Origin: Gnetum montanum
Lineage: Eukaryota > Streptophyta > Gnetopsida > Gnetales > Gnetaceae
Reading direction: 5' to 3'
NCBI GenBank assembly: GCA_015680685.1
Contig: MNCI01006080.1
Location: 289,855 to 353,854 of the forward strand
DNA length: 64,000 nt
Shown here: in pieces, positions 1-11,500 of the stretch
Numbering within the stretch: position 1 is the stretch's first letter
How the letters are laid out: each line of letters opens with the position of its first letter
Translations under genes and position numbers: made by a program
Notes under the pieces: model-generated
Told to the model about the DNA's origin: nothing
What the model saw: the letters and a program-made list of their open reading frames with translations, nothing else
Databases searched by the model: none

Positions 1-285
1 TCATGTAGGCCTCCTCCCCTGGGCCAAATGACCTGCCTTGCTGCCAATGTCCCCAAGCACGTCACCAGTGCTTCCTTAGTGAGTGTTATCTGGACCCATC
101 TGAAAACAGTTACGTCCCCTCACCAATGTTGAAAGAAACTTCGGTCGGGAAACTTTGGTTCATCTACCAGAAGCGGTAGCATGTCAGCCCACTCCATATG
201 AACAATGAGGTCCCACAACTGTCGTTTTTGATGAAACATCTCCACCTTTGGTTCAAATGTCGAAGTCACTCCAATGGCCATGGTT
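1..285 (-). pseudogene. LINE ORF2 extra C-terminal domain (first part)
   Basis: Minus-strand translation gives MAIGVTSTFEP, then LWDLIVHMEWADMLPLL, SFFQHW and LTKEALVTCLGTLAARQ. These align with LINE B ([45 protein letters not shown]). This shows the domain is part of the family in this old, diverged copy too. The window edge cuts it. Confidence 0.7.
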
Positions 286-3200
286 GACTCAACCTATATT
301 CTATGCACAAGGATCATGACTTGTGCTGGAGTGGGAAAAGGAGATGTATGGAAAATCCTGGCGTTTCAAGCTTTCCAAATTTGCCATAGGACCACGGTAT
401 GAAAGGAGTCCCTGTCACTTGGAGCGTAGGCTTAATATCAACTTTCGCCCAAACCTCAACAATGAAAGGGCAATGGAGAAAGAGATGTGCCACAAACTCA
501 ATGCAAGACAAACAAAAGGGGCATTTATCATGATTTATTAACCCCCACACTACACGTAGGGGTAGAGTGTCCTGCAAACTAAGCCAAGAAAACATTTGAT
601 ATTCTTTGGGAGCCTCCCTTGCCAAAGATGTTTCCACCCATCCTAGTGCAGGTACTTGAGCTTAATGGTGCTCGTGGGAGTCAAACCCATCATTCCCTCT
701 TGGAGTAGCTTATGTGCATGGGTATAGATGTTTCACCACACATGGGAGTCTCCAGGTGCCACCACCCACAAAGTGTACTTAGAAGTCATGATGTAGGCCC
801 ATTGCGGCTGGCTTTATGGTTCTTGCAATAGACGATTAATCAAGGTTTGATGTCCTATCAGGAGGACATCTTCAAATTTCAGCACCCCTAGGCCTCTAGT
901 AGCTTTTGGTCGTGCCACTCTTTCCCAACACACTAAATGTAGACATGGCACCTTCCCCCAGAGCAAATGAAGTTCCAAATAATTTGGTTAATTTTGTTAA
1001 TCACCCCTACTAGAAGAGTGGCCATAGAAGCAATGTAACTGGTGATGGCTAACAACACTGAAGAAGCTAAGAGGATCTTACCCTTATGTGTGAGGAATTG
1101 CACAGTCTAGTGCTTGATCCTCGACAACAACCTTTGAATCAGTTGAGTCCATGTGACTTGTTTGTTCCAAAAGAACATGGGAATACCCAGATAAAACTTG
1201 TTCTCTGAACCTGGTAAAATCCCGAGAGATTGGCATACCTATTGCTTAATTTGTGTCTCCGTATGAAGGAAATGCACTGTAGATTTCCCCAAGTAGGGTT
1301 GCAGCTCCATGTCCTGCGCTAAATGGGTTAGTGCATGGTTAATTGCTTAGGCTTGCAGCATTGTGGCCTTGTTCATGAGGATGGTATCATTAGTGTAATG
1401 TTTCGTGATGCATGTGGTGCCAACAATGCTTAGTCCCCACACACCTTCCTCCTTGCAATATAGTTGCATGGTGTCCATGACAATGCTGAATAGGTAGGGA
1501 GAAAGGGGGTCCCCTTGTTGTTATCCCTTGGTGGGGGAGGAAAAACCCCATTGCCGCCCACTGAGATCAAAGGAGTAGATGCTAGTTTGCTGGATATTGA
1601 TATAGAGGTTCATAAAGTGTTGGTGAACCCCTTTCCTTAGCATGATCTCATGGCGTGCTTGCCATTGAATAGTATCATAAGCTTTTGCGATATCTAATTT
1701 GATGCACATACCAGGAAAAGAGGAACGTTTGATGGAGTGGACCGCTTTGTGTAGTAAAATTATCTAATCCTAAATGAATCTTCCTTTAATGAACCCAGCC
1801 TAATGGGGACCCACCAAAGTAGGCATTAGAGGTTGTAGATTATGCACCGGAATTTTTGTAAGGACCCTTAGTAAGGTATTACACACCCCAATTGACCAGT
1901 AGTGAAGGGGTTGGGTGGGGTTGGGAATCTTTGGCAACAGGACAATACATGAATAGTTGATTTCCTTATGAACTTGTCCTCACCAAAGCATGAGATTAAA
2001 AGCATCTAGCATATTTTGCCCCATGACATAAAAAAATTCCCTAAAGAATTCAATTGGCCACTCATTAGGGCTCAAGGCTTTGGCAACCTTAATGGAAGTC
2101 ACAACCTTAGAGATCTTAGCCATAGTGATAGGGGTGATGAGAGAGGAATTATCTGCATCATTGACAACCTTTTGGATAGGAATGGAGAGGGGAGGAAACA
2201 CCCCCAGACAAGATCAAACCCCAAAAATTTTGTATCTCATGGGCAATGTTCTGTGGTTGATGAAGGAAAGTAGAACCTTTGAAAATGCTATGAATTTGTT
2301 TACCTTGGCAGTTTGCCTTGGGTGCCACAAAAAAGAAGCATGTATTATGGTCACCCTCTTTAAGATAGCAAACCTTGGATCGCTCCCTCTAGTACTGTTC
2401 CTCCTTTGCATCTAAGCTTTGCAACTTCACTAGCAAGCTATGTTCCTCTTCGTCCAAGTGTTCCCTGTTTTCCTACTTGGCTTGGACAACAACCAAACGT
2501 TGTTGCAACTAGCTCGTCCCTCAGAAAGAAAACTTCTGGGTAGCTTGCAAGCTCTTAATCTGTTTCTTTAAACCATTGAGGTCCTGTTTGAGGAAGTCTT
2601 GAGGGTTGGTGTTGGTGGTAGGATATTGGCCCCAAATCTCCTCAACCATTGGACACAACCAATCTTTGGAAAGCTAGGACCTCTTGAATCTAAATGAAAT
2701 TAGATGGGGCGTGTAGGCATTGGTGATCGAATAGACTAGTGCTTGGTGGTTTGATGCCTGTTGCTCATGACATTGGACTGTGACCTCATAGCTTATGAGC
2801 AACTCTGCATGAACCTAGGCTTTATCAATACGGGACATGATGTGATCATGGTCGCTCATGTTGTTGCTCCAAGTAAATTGGCAACCTTGAATTTCTAGGT
2901 CCACTAAATTGTGCCTTTGTAGAAATTGTAGTAATTCTTGACTTTCGAGGGGGGACTTAGATCCCAAATTGAAGCCCAATTTTTTCCAAGGGTGCAAGTG
3001 TTGGTTAAATTTCCTAATGATAATCCATGATTTGGAGTTAGGGATGAGCCCTGCAACTCTAATGATCTCATGTAATCTATCATTCCACACTTGAGACCCA
3101 TAAAAATTCGTCACCCATAGACCCTTCATCTGGATAAACATGATGAGGCTCCAGAAAGACTCATCTAGCACCATAAAAGGATGTCTGGATAACATAGCCA

Positions 3201-4335
3201 ATCCTCCTGGTTTGCCACGACAATGCACAAAATGATAATACCAGCCCTGCCATTGTAGGTTGTGATAGTTTGTGGCATTCAACTTGGTTTCTTATAGACA
3301 TACCAACGAACACTTCTCCTCTCGCACCAATTCCTTAAGGGTATTTCATTTGTAAGGAGTACCTTGACCCCTATAGTTCCAAGAAAGAATCATCATGGTC
3401 TATTAACAGACTATTTCTTGTATACTTCCTTGAGGGTTTTCTGTCAGCTGACATCAATATCAATTGGCATCTTTTTTATTTGCAGCTGTATTTTGGAAGG
3501 TTGGTTCGGCTGTTTTGGCTCATCCTCCACAAGGAAACAATGTGATTCTTTTGTGGAAATCCTTCGCACCACTGGATCAAACGGGGGTTTTGAGGATCCC
3601 TGCATTGTAGACACCCAGCTGCCCAATGGAGGAAGCTCCACCTTAGGTAAGCTAGAGCGATCCTCTAGGACAAGAGTGTTTGCAAAGCTAGCCAGGGATT
3701 GGGTTTCCACCCCAACCTCTGTAGGCACTCCCCCACGCAAGCCTTGGGTTGCATTGGGCAAGCCAACCCTCATTGAACCTTTCTTCACCCCATCAGCTGT
3801 TGCTAAGTTCTCATCTGTTGCAGTGGAGGACACGTGCAGGCTCAACAGAAAGAGGACACGGTGATACCTTCCCCTTCTTTCCAACCAAGAGCCAACCGCC
3901 CTCATCCTGAACCCTCTTAGGCACTTTTGGCCCCTTTGGGGTAGCCTTTGAGTGCACTCAACACTCATGAGTGTAGTGGTTGGTTTTCTTGCAAGTAGCG
4001 TAGGCCAAAGGGTGCCCACAGGCTTCCCAAATAGGCACCGGCTCTAATTGCAGGACATTCTTGTACTTCACATTTAGACGTTCCTCACCTGAGGGAAAGT
4101 CTAGAGACACTTCCTTCAAGAGTTTGTTAGGGGATAATGAGCCCCATATGCAAAAACGGGCATATCCCATGCATTCCTTAGTTTTAGTAAATTCGTCAAA
4201 TGAGATAAATTCCCCAAATTGCTTCGTGAGAGTCCAGAGGAAACCTTCTGTGTAGAGCTCCCATAGTACCCTGGATAGGTGCACCCATACCAGAGCATGA
4301 GACAACAACGCGGCTTCCTTATGAGCACTTGGACT
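1..4335 (-). mobile_element. Degenerate L1-type LINE, 5'-truncated, running off the left edge
   Basis: Read on the minus strand from 4335 leftward it has, in normal LINE order: the end of ORF1 (3444-4344), an endonuclease region (2815-3282: WVTNFYGSQVW, FTWSNN, MSRIDKA), reverse transcriptase pieces (1980-2201: DAFNLML; 1521-1709: IKLDIAKAYDTIQW), a zinc-binding region (314-637: CPFC...HLFLHCPF) and the start of an extra C-terminal domain (1-285). All frames are broken by stops and shifts, so it is dead. The ORF1 N-terminus is missing at 4335. The zinc knuckle of ORF1 has decayed compared with LINE B. The 3' end lies outside the window. Confidence 0.85.
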
Positions 4336-5990
4336 TATTGACACCTTAGTATGCTAGCAAAGGAGGAAGTGATTTTCCCTTCCGATCGTGGAGGACTTGC
4401 CAAATTTCTTTCCATTAGGAGTTCTTATTACTTCCAGCCATTAGGAGTTCTTATTACTTCCAGCAGGCAAGTTTGATGATCTCAACTACCACTACGTTGG
4501 CAGAGGGTTGCTAAGATTGCTAAATGCTTCTTGGTTCAGTTTGATAACCTTGTCAAGTTATACGGTATCCATTTTTCTTTATTGAAATGCCTGATGCTAT
4601 GATAGGTCACTATTTTGAGGTTATTCCTTGCCTGCTTGGAGTGGAATTGAGGTCTAAATATTCAGGCCTTATTCTTGCCCTCTAGGAAGTGGCCAAGGAG
4701 GAGCATATGTAGGGTTTAGGGATGAGGAGGGGAGATTTCCAAAGGTACTACTCTTATAGGCACTTGCTGAAGTGTGGGCCCTTCTGAGGTTAGTGCAACT
4801 AGTACTAGTGGGAAGGATCCATCAGACTGCGATGAAGGGGATTCTCAAGGCCACATCGTTGGTAGTGTTGACTAGGGCTTGTCAAATGGGCCTCATGACT
4901 CCAAGGGATAGACAAGTGAGTCTTCCTGGGATGTGCAAGTAGCCTTTAGGTGAGTGATGAAAGCCTAGATTAAAGAGGAAGTTGAGGCTAATATCAGGGC
5001 TCAAACAAGGGCCCACATGCATGAGTTTGAGGCACATATGAGGCAGGAGGCTAATGGATACACAAGGGCGGAAATTACTAGTGCCATGAAAGACATCAAA
5101 GTGCATCTCAAGTGGGATGCACATTTACATAGGACATTTGAGCTCTAGATCCTATGTGATCAGATCAAGCAAGAGCTCTAGGAGGAAACCATGAGGGAAG
5201 AAGAGGAGCAAAAACAGCTACATGAGCTAGCTTGGAAGCAGTTGCATGAGGGGTGATAGAGACACCTTCAGGAAGAGTAAAAAAGATAACAGAAGAATGA
5301 GGCAGCTAAGGAGGAGGAGGAATATTAGAGAGATTGGAGGAAGAAGAACTGTGGAAACAAGCGAAGGAGGAGCACAGGAATTGAGTAAAGCTTCTGTAGA
5401 AATTTGGAGATTACTTGTGGGATGTTGTTCAACGATGACAAATGCCCCTATAGATTGTTGTGAGTCAATGGTCTCTTGAGCTATCAAAGGACTCTCCAGC
5501 TATCAAAGGACGACAGACACTTATCAAATGTTAAGGTGTCAGTTTGCACCTGGACAAGGCCGACCACTTGTCTTCAGGTGAACAGGACTGCAGGTAAATA
5601 GCTCTTCAATGAATCAATGAGGCCTTCAACGTGATCAAAATTGAAGGTGAACGGGACATTGTGGACCAGTTGCATAGGCTGATGATGTCCAATTGCATTT
5701 GCATGACCCGCCCTCATGTCTCATTGCTAGCTTTATGTTATGCTTTTTTGTTGGTTGCTTGGATTCCAGGACCCTTGGGGCCTCTCACTTTATTGTATCA
5801 GGGATACGATATGGGTAGTCATGGATACTCCTTTCCTTTTGGTTTCCCAACAAAGCTTGCCTTTTTAAAGCCTTTCAGGTGTTGCAGGGTTTCTCAGCCT
5901 TCCCTATTTTTGTTTTCTGTCTGTTAGACACCCCTCCCTTTCTTTGTAATTGTATCTCCTGGACCATTTTCCGGAAAAAAAAGAAGAAGA
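4330..5990 (+). mobile_element. 5'-truncated LINE of the same family, with poly(A) tail
   Basis: This + strand remnant starts inside the extra C-terminal domain (LAKEEVIFPSDRGGLAKF; then FLVQFDNLVKLYGIHFSLLK, the counterpart of [20 protein letters not shown] in LINE B). A Glu/Lys/Gln-rich coiled-coil region follows (4900-5250), then a J-domain-like segment (5443-5685), a 3' UTR and an A-rich tail at 5974-5995. It abuts the 5' end of the minus-strand LINE at about 4335. An exact 26-bp tandem duplication lies at 4412-4463. Many stops; no function expected. Confidence 0.7.
5443..5685 (+). pseudogene. J-domain-like segment of LINE ORF2 (decayed)
   Basis: In one frame the segment starts CPYRLL, has HLDK at 5547-5558 where HPDK would stand, then the helix-III-like INEAFNVI (5613-5636) and ERDIVDQLHRL. 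Compare the general J-domain pattern Y..LG...HPDK...INEAY.VL.D...R..YD. Stops interrupt it. It matches segments at the same place in the three other LINE copies that reach this far. Confidence 0.55.
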
Positions 5991-6728
5991 AAACAAATTA
6001 AAATTCTTTAATCAAATTGAATGCCCAAAGTACCAATAAAGTTAAATATACTAATTTGTGAGGAACATCCTTTATCTGAGTTATACTATAGGCTTCAAAT
6101 TCCCAAACTGTCACGTTGACAGTCCTTTATATGAGTTGTTCTGCTCACTTTCCAATGTCACCCTGGCAAGAAGAACACCAGTGGAGAACGCTTCAGGAGA
6201 CTGACTACTGTGAAGTTCTTAGCTGTGACAATGATAGGGAATTCATCTGCCTCTAACATGGTCAATGTTTCCCATAGTGCAAGACATGCCAATTCTAGCG
6301 GGCCCATGGCCATTGCTTAATGTACTTTTCTATGTCCGTTTTCTTTCTGTTGTTCCCAGGTTAACATTGTGGCTTGGCTTTTCCCTCTGTTATTGTTTAA
6401 GTTTCCTGTTAGTCCAACCAATTGCCCAAAAATTAACAAAAGGAAATGTTGAGTCTGATCATGGATGCCCCAAGTTCTTAATTATAGAATGTAAATGCAG
6501 ACAATTCTTTTGCCTTCACTTTGTAATGTAAAAAATTGATTTTGTAGAGGTAGAGAAATGATTGATTGTTTATTATTTGTATTGGGTTTAAATGGCTGGA
6601 TGCAAATACACAAAATTTTATTTTTAAATTTTCTGTCATGGCAAGACATTTTTGTTTAAGTTGCCAAACTTTCATTGTTTAATGACCGATAAAAGGCTGT
6701 GTTCTCTTGGGAATTTTTACTGCTTCCA
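5991..6728. other. No gene recognised (probably intron of the kinase gene)
   Basis: AT-rich sequence with short open stretches only, and none resembles a known protein. An upstream kinase exon here cannot be excluded, but I see no convincing one. Confidence 0.4.
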
Positions 6729-7100
6729 ATTTTTTTTTTTGAAAAATTTCGGGTTGCATAAAATGTAAACAGAAAAGTACAAGACAGTCGGCCTTTAGGC
6801 TCATTCGCAACACATCCAGGGGATCACCCCCGCCCAAAAATCGGAAGTGAACGAATACCCCCCAAAGAAGTCAAGACTGAAAAAATATAAGATAACAAAA
6901 CAGGGGCCCTTCCATCAAAACCGGGTCTGGATACCCCCTCAACGTGTCACCCAGAACCAAAACCCCCAAACCCCCACACTCACAACGAAAACCCCCAATC
7001 CCCCACTCCCCGCACCATCCTCCCCCCTTCCAGGCCTGGAGGTAGCAAAAACACCTGTACACGACAACCCCTTAAATGCTTCCAAAATTTTAATAAAGTT
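6729..7100 (-). mobile_element. Possible LINE 3'-end fragment
   Basis: It starts with a poly(T) run (6729-6740) followed by GAAAAATTTCGGGTTG, which resembles the reverse complement of the LINE A 3' end (poly(A) preceded by CCCGAATATTTTC). A C-rich stretch then gives a low-complexity Pro-rich translation that I do not regard as a gene. The outer border is uncertain. Confidence 0.4.
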
Positions 7101-7164
7101 CAAATATCTAGAATTTTTTTGAAGGCAAAAATTTAATAAAGGCAAAATATCTAGAATTGTCATA

Positions 7165-7419
7165 GGGTGTGTTTGGTTTCGTAAATCTTCTGGTGCCTCT
7201 ATGCATGTAGATGCTGAATCCTGAGATTCTTGCACCTGCAGAGAGATTGCCCCTTCTGGAATGAAATCTTTCCAGATTCAGAAATTAAAAGAAAAAGTGA
7301 ATCTGGTGGATCACTAGTACATTTATGGATTTACTGCGGTAAAACCAAATAGTCATTTTAATTCAAATGGTGAAATGTTTGGATTCAAGATCCACAGATT
7401 CTTCTAACCAAACATGCCC
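7165..7419. mobile_element. MITE with 14-bp terminal inverted repeats
   Basis: The left end GGGTGTGTTTGGTT (7165-7178) and right end AACCAAACATGCCC (7406-7419) are inverted repeats matching at 12 of 14 positions and enclose 255 bp without coding capacity. The G-rich TGTTTGGTT end is typical of plant PIF/Harbinger (Tourist-like) or hAT MITEs. I see no clear target-site duplication, so the superfamily is open. Confidence 0.6.
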
Positions 7420-8248
7420 AGAACAAATCATGAAACACACTTGAACCAACCATAACATCGATATCAAAAACATTTATTGTGGGATCCCTCATAACTTTTC
7501 TTATGAAGTGTCTGGATATTCTTAATTCAATGTCTTCATGAGGTAAATTAGTTTTTTGAAGGTTTTGCTTTTTATCTTTCCCCTCATTGGTCTCTTCTTA
7601 CTCTGGATGTAGCTCCTTTTTTAAAAATGGGTATTTTCAGATAATCAACAATAGTGTCAAAGAGAATTTCCATTTTGAAACCTTCTGCGATTGGCTTTTA
7701 GATTAACATTTCTTTATCCGTGCTCTGATACCAAGGATTTCTACTTAGAAAATGTGAACAGCCCGGTTTTCTTTCTTATGTGATTGCTGAAGTTTTGATT
7801 TTATTCCTAAAATCTTATTTTAAACGTGACTTGTTGGTTAAAGTATGAGACCTGCATCCTAGAAGTCACAAGTTTGATTCCAGTGAGTTATTGCAGAGAT
7901 ATACCAGTATTGCACAAAAAGTGTTGAAACTGAGCTGGTCCGGTAGGTTTCTAAGGTCTAGCATGTAAACAAAAAATAGTTTCAGTTTCATATTTTTTGA
8001 GAGAGACGTGCTTCAATGTGCAAGACAATTTATTGTATTTACTAGCCAACAAACTATTGTAAGCTCAGGAATTATATAACTCTCACAACAGTAGCACCAT
8101 TTGTCACATGTTCAGCTGCAATGCAGACCACTGAATCTTTTCTGTATAACTAATATTTGCAAATTTTGCTTTTAAAAGATGAACGATCATTGGATTACCA
8201 TACAAAATGTCTTTATTTTAAATCCAGTAGTTATTTATTGTTTTTCAG
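7420..8248. other. Intron sequence without recognised features
   Basis: AT-rich, ending in the acceptor of exon 1 (TTGTTTTTCAG). Nothing coding or repetitive was recognised. Confidence 0.5.
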
Positions 8249-8511
8249 GGATTACAAACATATGATAAAGGAATCCCATGCACAAATTCTTCGAGACACT
8301 TGTCATTATTAGTTTCACTAAATTCAACAGAGTTCTTAGTGGATCTCATGAAGAGCCCTGGACAGTTAATACCATTTTCCGTGAAATCCCTGGTGGCTTA
8401 TCATGTACCAGGACCAGCAGAAAGTGATTCAACGGAAAATGATTCATGTGACTCTCCTATGGAGCCAAACAGTCCTATGTTTGAGTTTTCAGATAAACTG
8501 GGCTGTGAAAG
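8249..8511 (+). CDS. Kinase gene exon 1 (first in window), with apparent frame break
   Basis: The acceptor AG is at 8247-8248 and the donor GT at 8512. From 8300 the frame reads [20 protein letters not shown] and later [19 protein letters not shown], typical of the region after the EDR1/CTR1-type domain. The first ~50 nt make better protein sense one base over (from 8250: [17 protein letters not shown]) and run into TAG at 8310. The two good segments are therefore in different frames, equivalent to one missing base near 8292-8310. Either the allele is damaged or the assembly has an error. The exon ends with two bases of a split codon. Confidence 0.8.
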
Positions 8512-11500
8512 GTAATTTTATATCGCATGGCTTTTGTTTATGGTCCAATTGGATTTCAAAGCTTTGAAAATAAATCGCAGGCATTAAATCCCCTGCTAGT
8601 ATTTGTTTTTGGAATATTTCTGGTTAATTATATTGGATTACTGTTTGTTTTTAAATCCAATGCTAGTCGTAACTTTTTTTCTGGTCTTAAGTGAAACATG
8701 AGTGGATACTACATTATGTATTTGGAGCTTGATTGCAGACTGCATTCTTCTAGGATTGTCAATATCAAATGTTTATTTGAAAAATTCTTTTTGGAATATT
8801 TTTATGATCAATATCATATGTACACCTTTGAGCTTCATACAGTTAAGGACGTATAGCTTAGTCTTCTGATAGTTTGAAGGTGACAAATCTGTGTAATTAC
8901 TACCATGAACTTTGCATCAAATTATACTTTTTCCATTTCAATTGAAATTTTGTTAAATGTTTTTGCACAGCCCAGAACAAGAAGACAACAGACATGCGTT
9001 CAAGGATCAACGAAGGGAGGAAAATCTATCTAGTTTGGCGGGTCCATCATTGCCAAATATAAAATTAAGACCAATAGGAAACATTGAGGCAAAATTAAGG
9101 TGGTCTCTGTGTGTGTGCGCGTTTTTTGTTTGTTTGTTTTTGTTTTTAAATTAAAGCTCTCAGTTGACACTGATATGGTTAGCCAACCTCATTTGATTGG
9201 AGAAGGCTGGGGACAAGGCTAGGATGGTGATAATCATCTGGCAGTCATAGAATCTGTGTTTGTTTTTTAAATTTAACTTGGATTTCTACAAGATGATAAG
9301 TAACTATGTGATACCTTCTACTATTTCAGTGTATCTCGGAGTGAACCAGATATTTTAAATAGTATGTGGCGTCGTAGTCGAAGGAAAGTTATTGCAGAGC
9401 ATCGAACAGCTAGTTCAAGGTCAGTATATTGAATCCATTTCTGATAAAGGGCTTGGCAAGATCTTATGGGACTGACAATTTGGACTTCATTAGTATTTCT
9501 ATGTTCTAAATATTGATGTAGTGTTAAGTATAGTATAGAAGTTGTCTTGGTCCCTCCATGTTCATTTTATGATGTTTTGTCTTGAGTCATGTTTTAGTTT
9601 CATGTTGTGTTCACGTCTCGATGTTTGTCAAGTTAGATATTAGTTAGGAGTCTAAGTTTACAAAGAAGTTTTATGTTTTAGATTTTTATTTAGCACAAAG
9701 GCAAAAGTGAGAGAGAGGTTAATGTCTCTTCATGTATGGTGTCCCCCTCTCAAAAGCTATAAATAGAGCCCATGGCTCTCTATTTGAACTTGATGGGAAG
9801 CTACCGAAGTGTTGTAATTATTGCCTTTTTTCATTTGTAATAGAAGTGTGGTGAAGAAGTGCTTTGGTGATAAAGTCTCTTAAGCTTCATTTCTTTTGTT
9901 ATTTCTATTTCACAATGATGTGACAATTTATATGATGCATTAGCTCATGTTTCTTGGCTATTTTACATCCATTTCACAATATTTCACAATGCTATATCAC
10001 ATTTCTCAACTTTATATGCCATCTTACAAGTTCTCTCAATTTCAATTCATTTTTGATGTAGATCTATGAATTTTCAGATATTTGATGTAATCATGTATGA
10101 AACATTAGTTTTGAGCTATATCCATACTCATTTCACATTCACTCAATCGAAGCCAACCTCATTTACAAGGTTTTTGAGAGATTGTTATGGATCTTTTTGA
10201 AACCCTTCTTTGATCAACCATTTGAAGCAAGATTTATTTGCATGGAACAATTTCTAGGAATGATTTGAAGTTAGAAGCCAGTTTGCATTAGTTCTAGACA
10301 ATTTGTACCAGATCTACACCTCATGTTGAGGAATTGTTTGAAGAATTTCTCACAGGTGCATGTTTCATAATGAAAGTGCAATGGGCCCTAAATTTGATCC
10401 CAAATGATGGTGTATTTGATTTGCATGTATGATCTAAGCATTAATCTAAGTTGTCTTCAATGTTTTCTTATCAATTTTAAAGGATCGAGCCAATTGATAC
10501 CCATTAGCAACAAATTCGAAGTTTGACTTACAAATTTTCCTATGATTTTGTATCCATTGTGACCTGACTGTGACTTCCTTTGTGACTTGCCATTGGTCTT
10601 GGGAATCAAGCTCAGTGCCTTTCGATCAAATTTCTGAAAATATTTATTCATCATGGAAGAAGGTTTTCCAATCAAAACAACATCCTATTCCTTTTTGGAC
10701 AACAAATGATACTCTTCATCTTCCAAAGGCCATAGAAACTTCCATTGAACCTTTCAACCAGAGCCATGTTTGGATTCATAACTTTCACTCAAGCAAGAAA
10801 GTCCAAGAGAAAAAACTAAAAAGTGCATGCGAATTCAAAGAAACACCTCAAAATTTACTTCTTCCCTTGTTTTTCTGTTGTTGCAATCAACACTGTTGTG
10901 CTCCCAGTTCAGGATCTTTAGAAATTTTATCCTCTGCAAAATCACGCCTATGCACTATTGAATCTTGCTTCAGCCTGCACAAAAGAGGCTGCCACAGAGA
11001 AAACTAGTAAGCCCTCAATCTTGCTTTAGTATCACTGTGTTGGTGAAAAGCAGTACAATGGAGCACATGGACAGATAATGACAACGTGTGAAAGAAAACA
11101 CAGAGATAACATTGCCAAAAAATAAAAAAATACAAAAAAACATCCTGAAGATCATAAACAAAATGCAAAATTAAAATTGTAACTAAAACAGTTGATACAA
11201 AACAACAAATAAGAAACACATGATTTATAAGATAAAACCCTCAAGAATATATGAAAACCTCTATAGGAAAAGCCTAGTTCTTATTGCTCAATTGATCTAA
11301 ATGATGTGTTCACATACAATGATCAGGAATCCAACCCTTAAATAGGTAAAGCCATGTTACAAGTTCTAATTTAGAAACATTTGAAAGCTATCCTTCTAGA
11401 AGGATCTCTGTTGGGTAGCAGGGTGCATGGGAAGTGCACCAGAGAATTTTCTCATTCTAAGGCAAAAACCTCAGGATGATATTTTCATGTTGCTTTATTA

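Noticed and set aside
6265-6531. 88-codon open frame rich in hydrophobic residues
   Set aside because: AT/T-rich intron sequence often gives hydrophobic translations; no motif, no splice-phase fit with the kinase gene.
6847-7122. Proline-rich + strand open frame
   Set aside because: Low-complexity translation of a C-rich stretch that looks like the opposite strand of a LINE 3' region; no start context or family resemblance.
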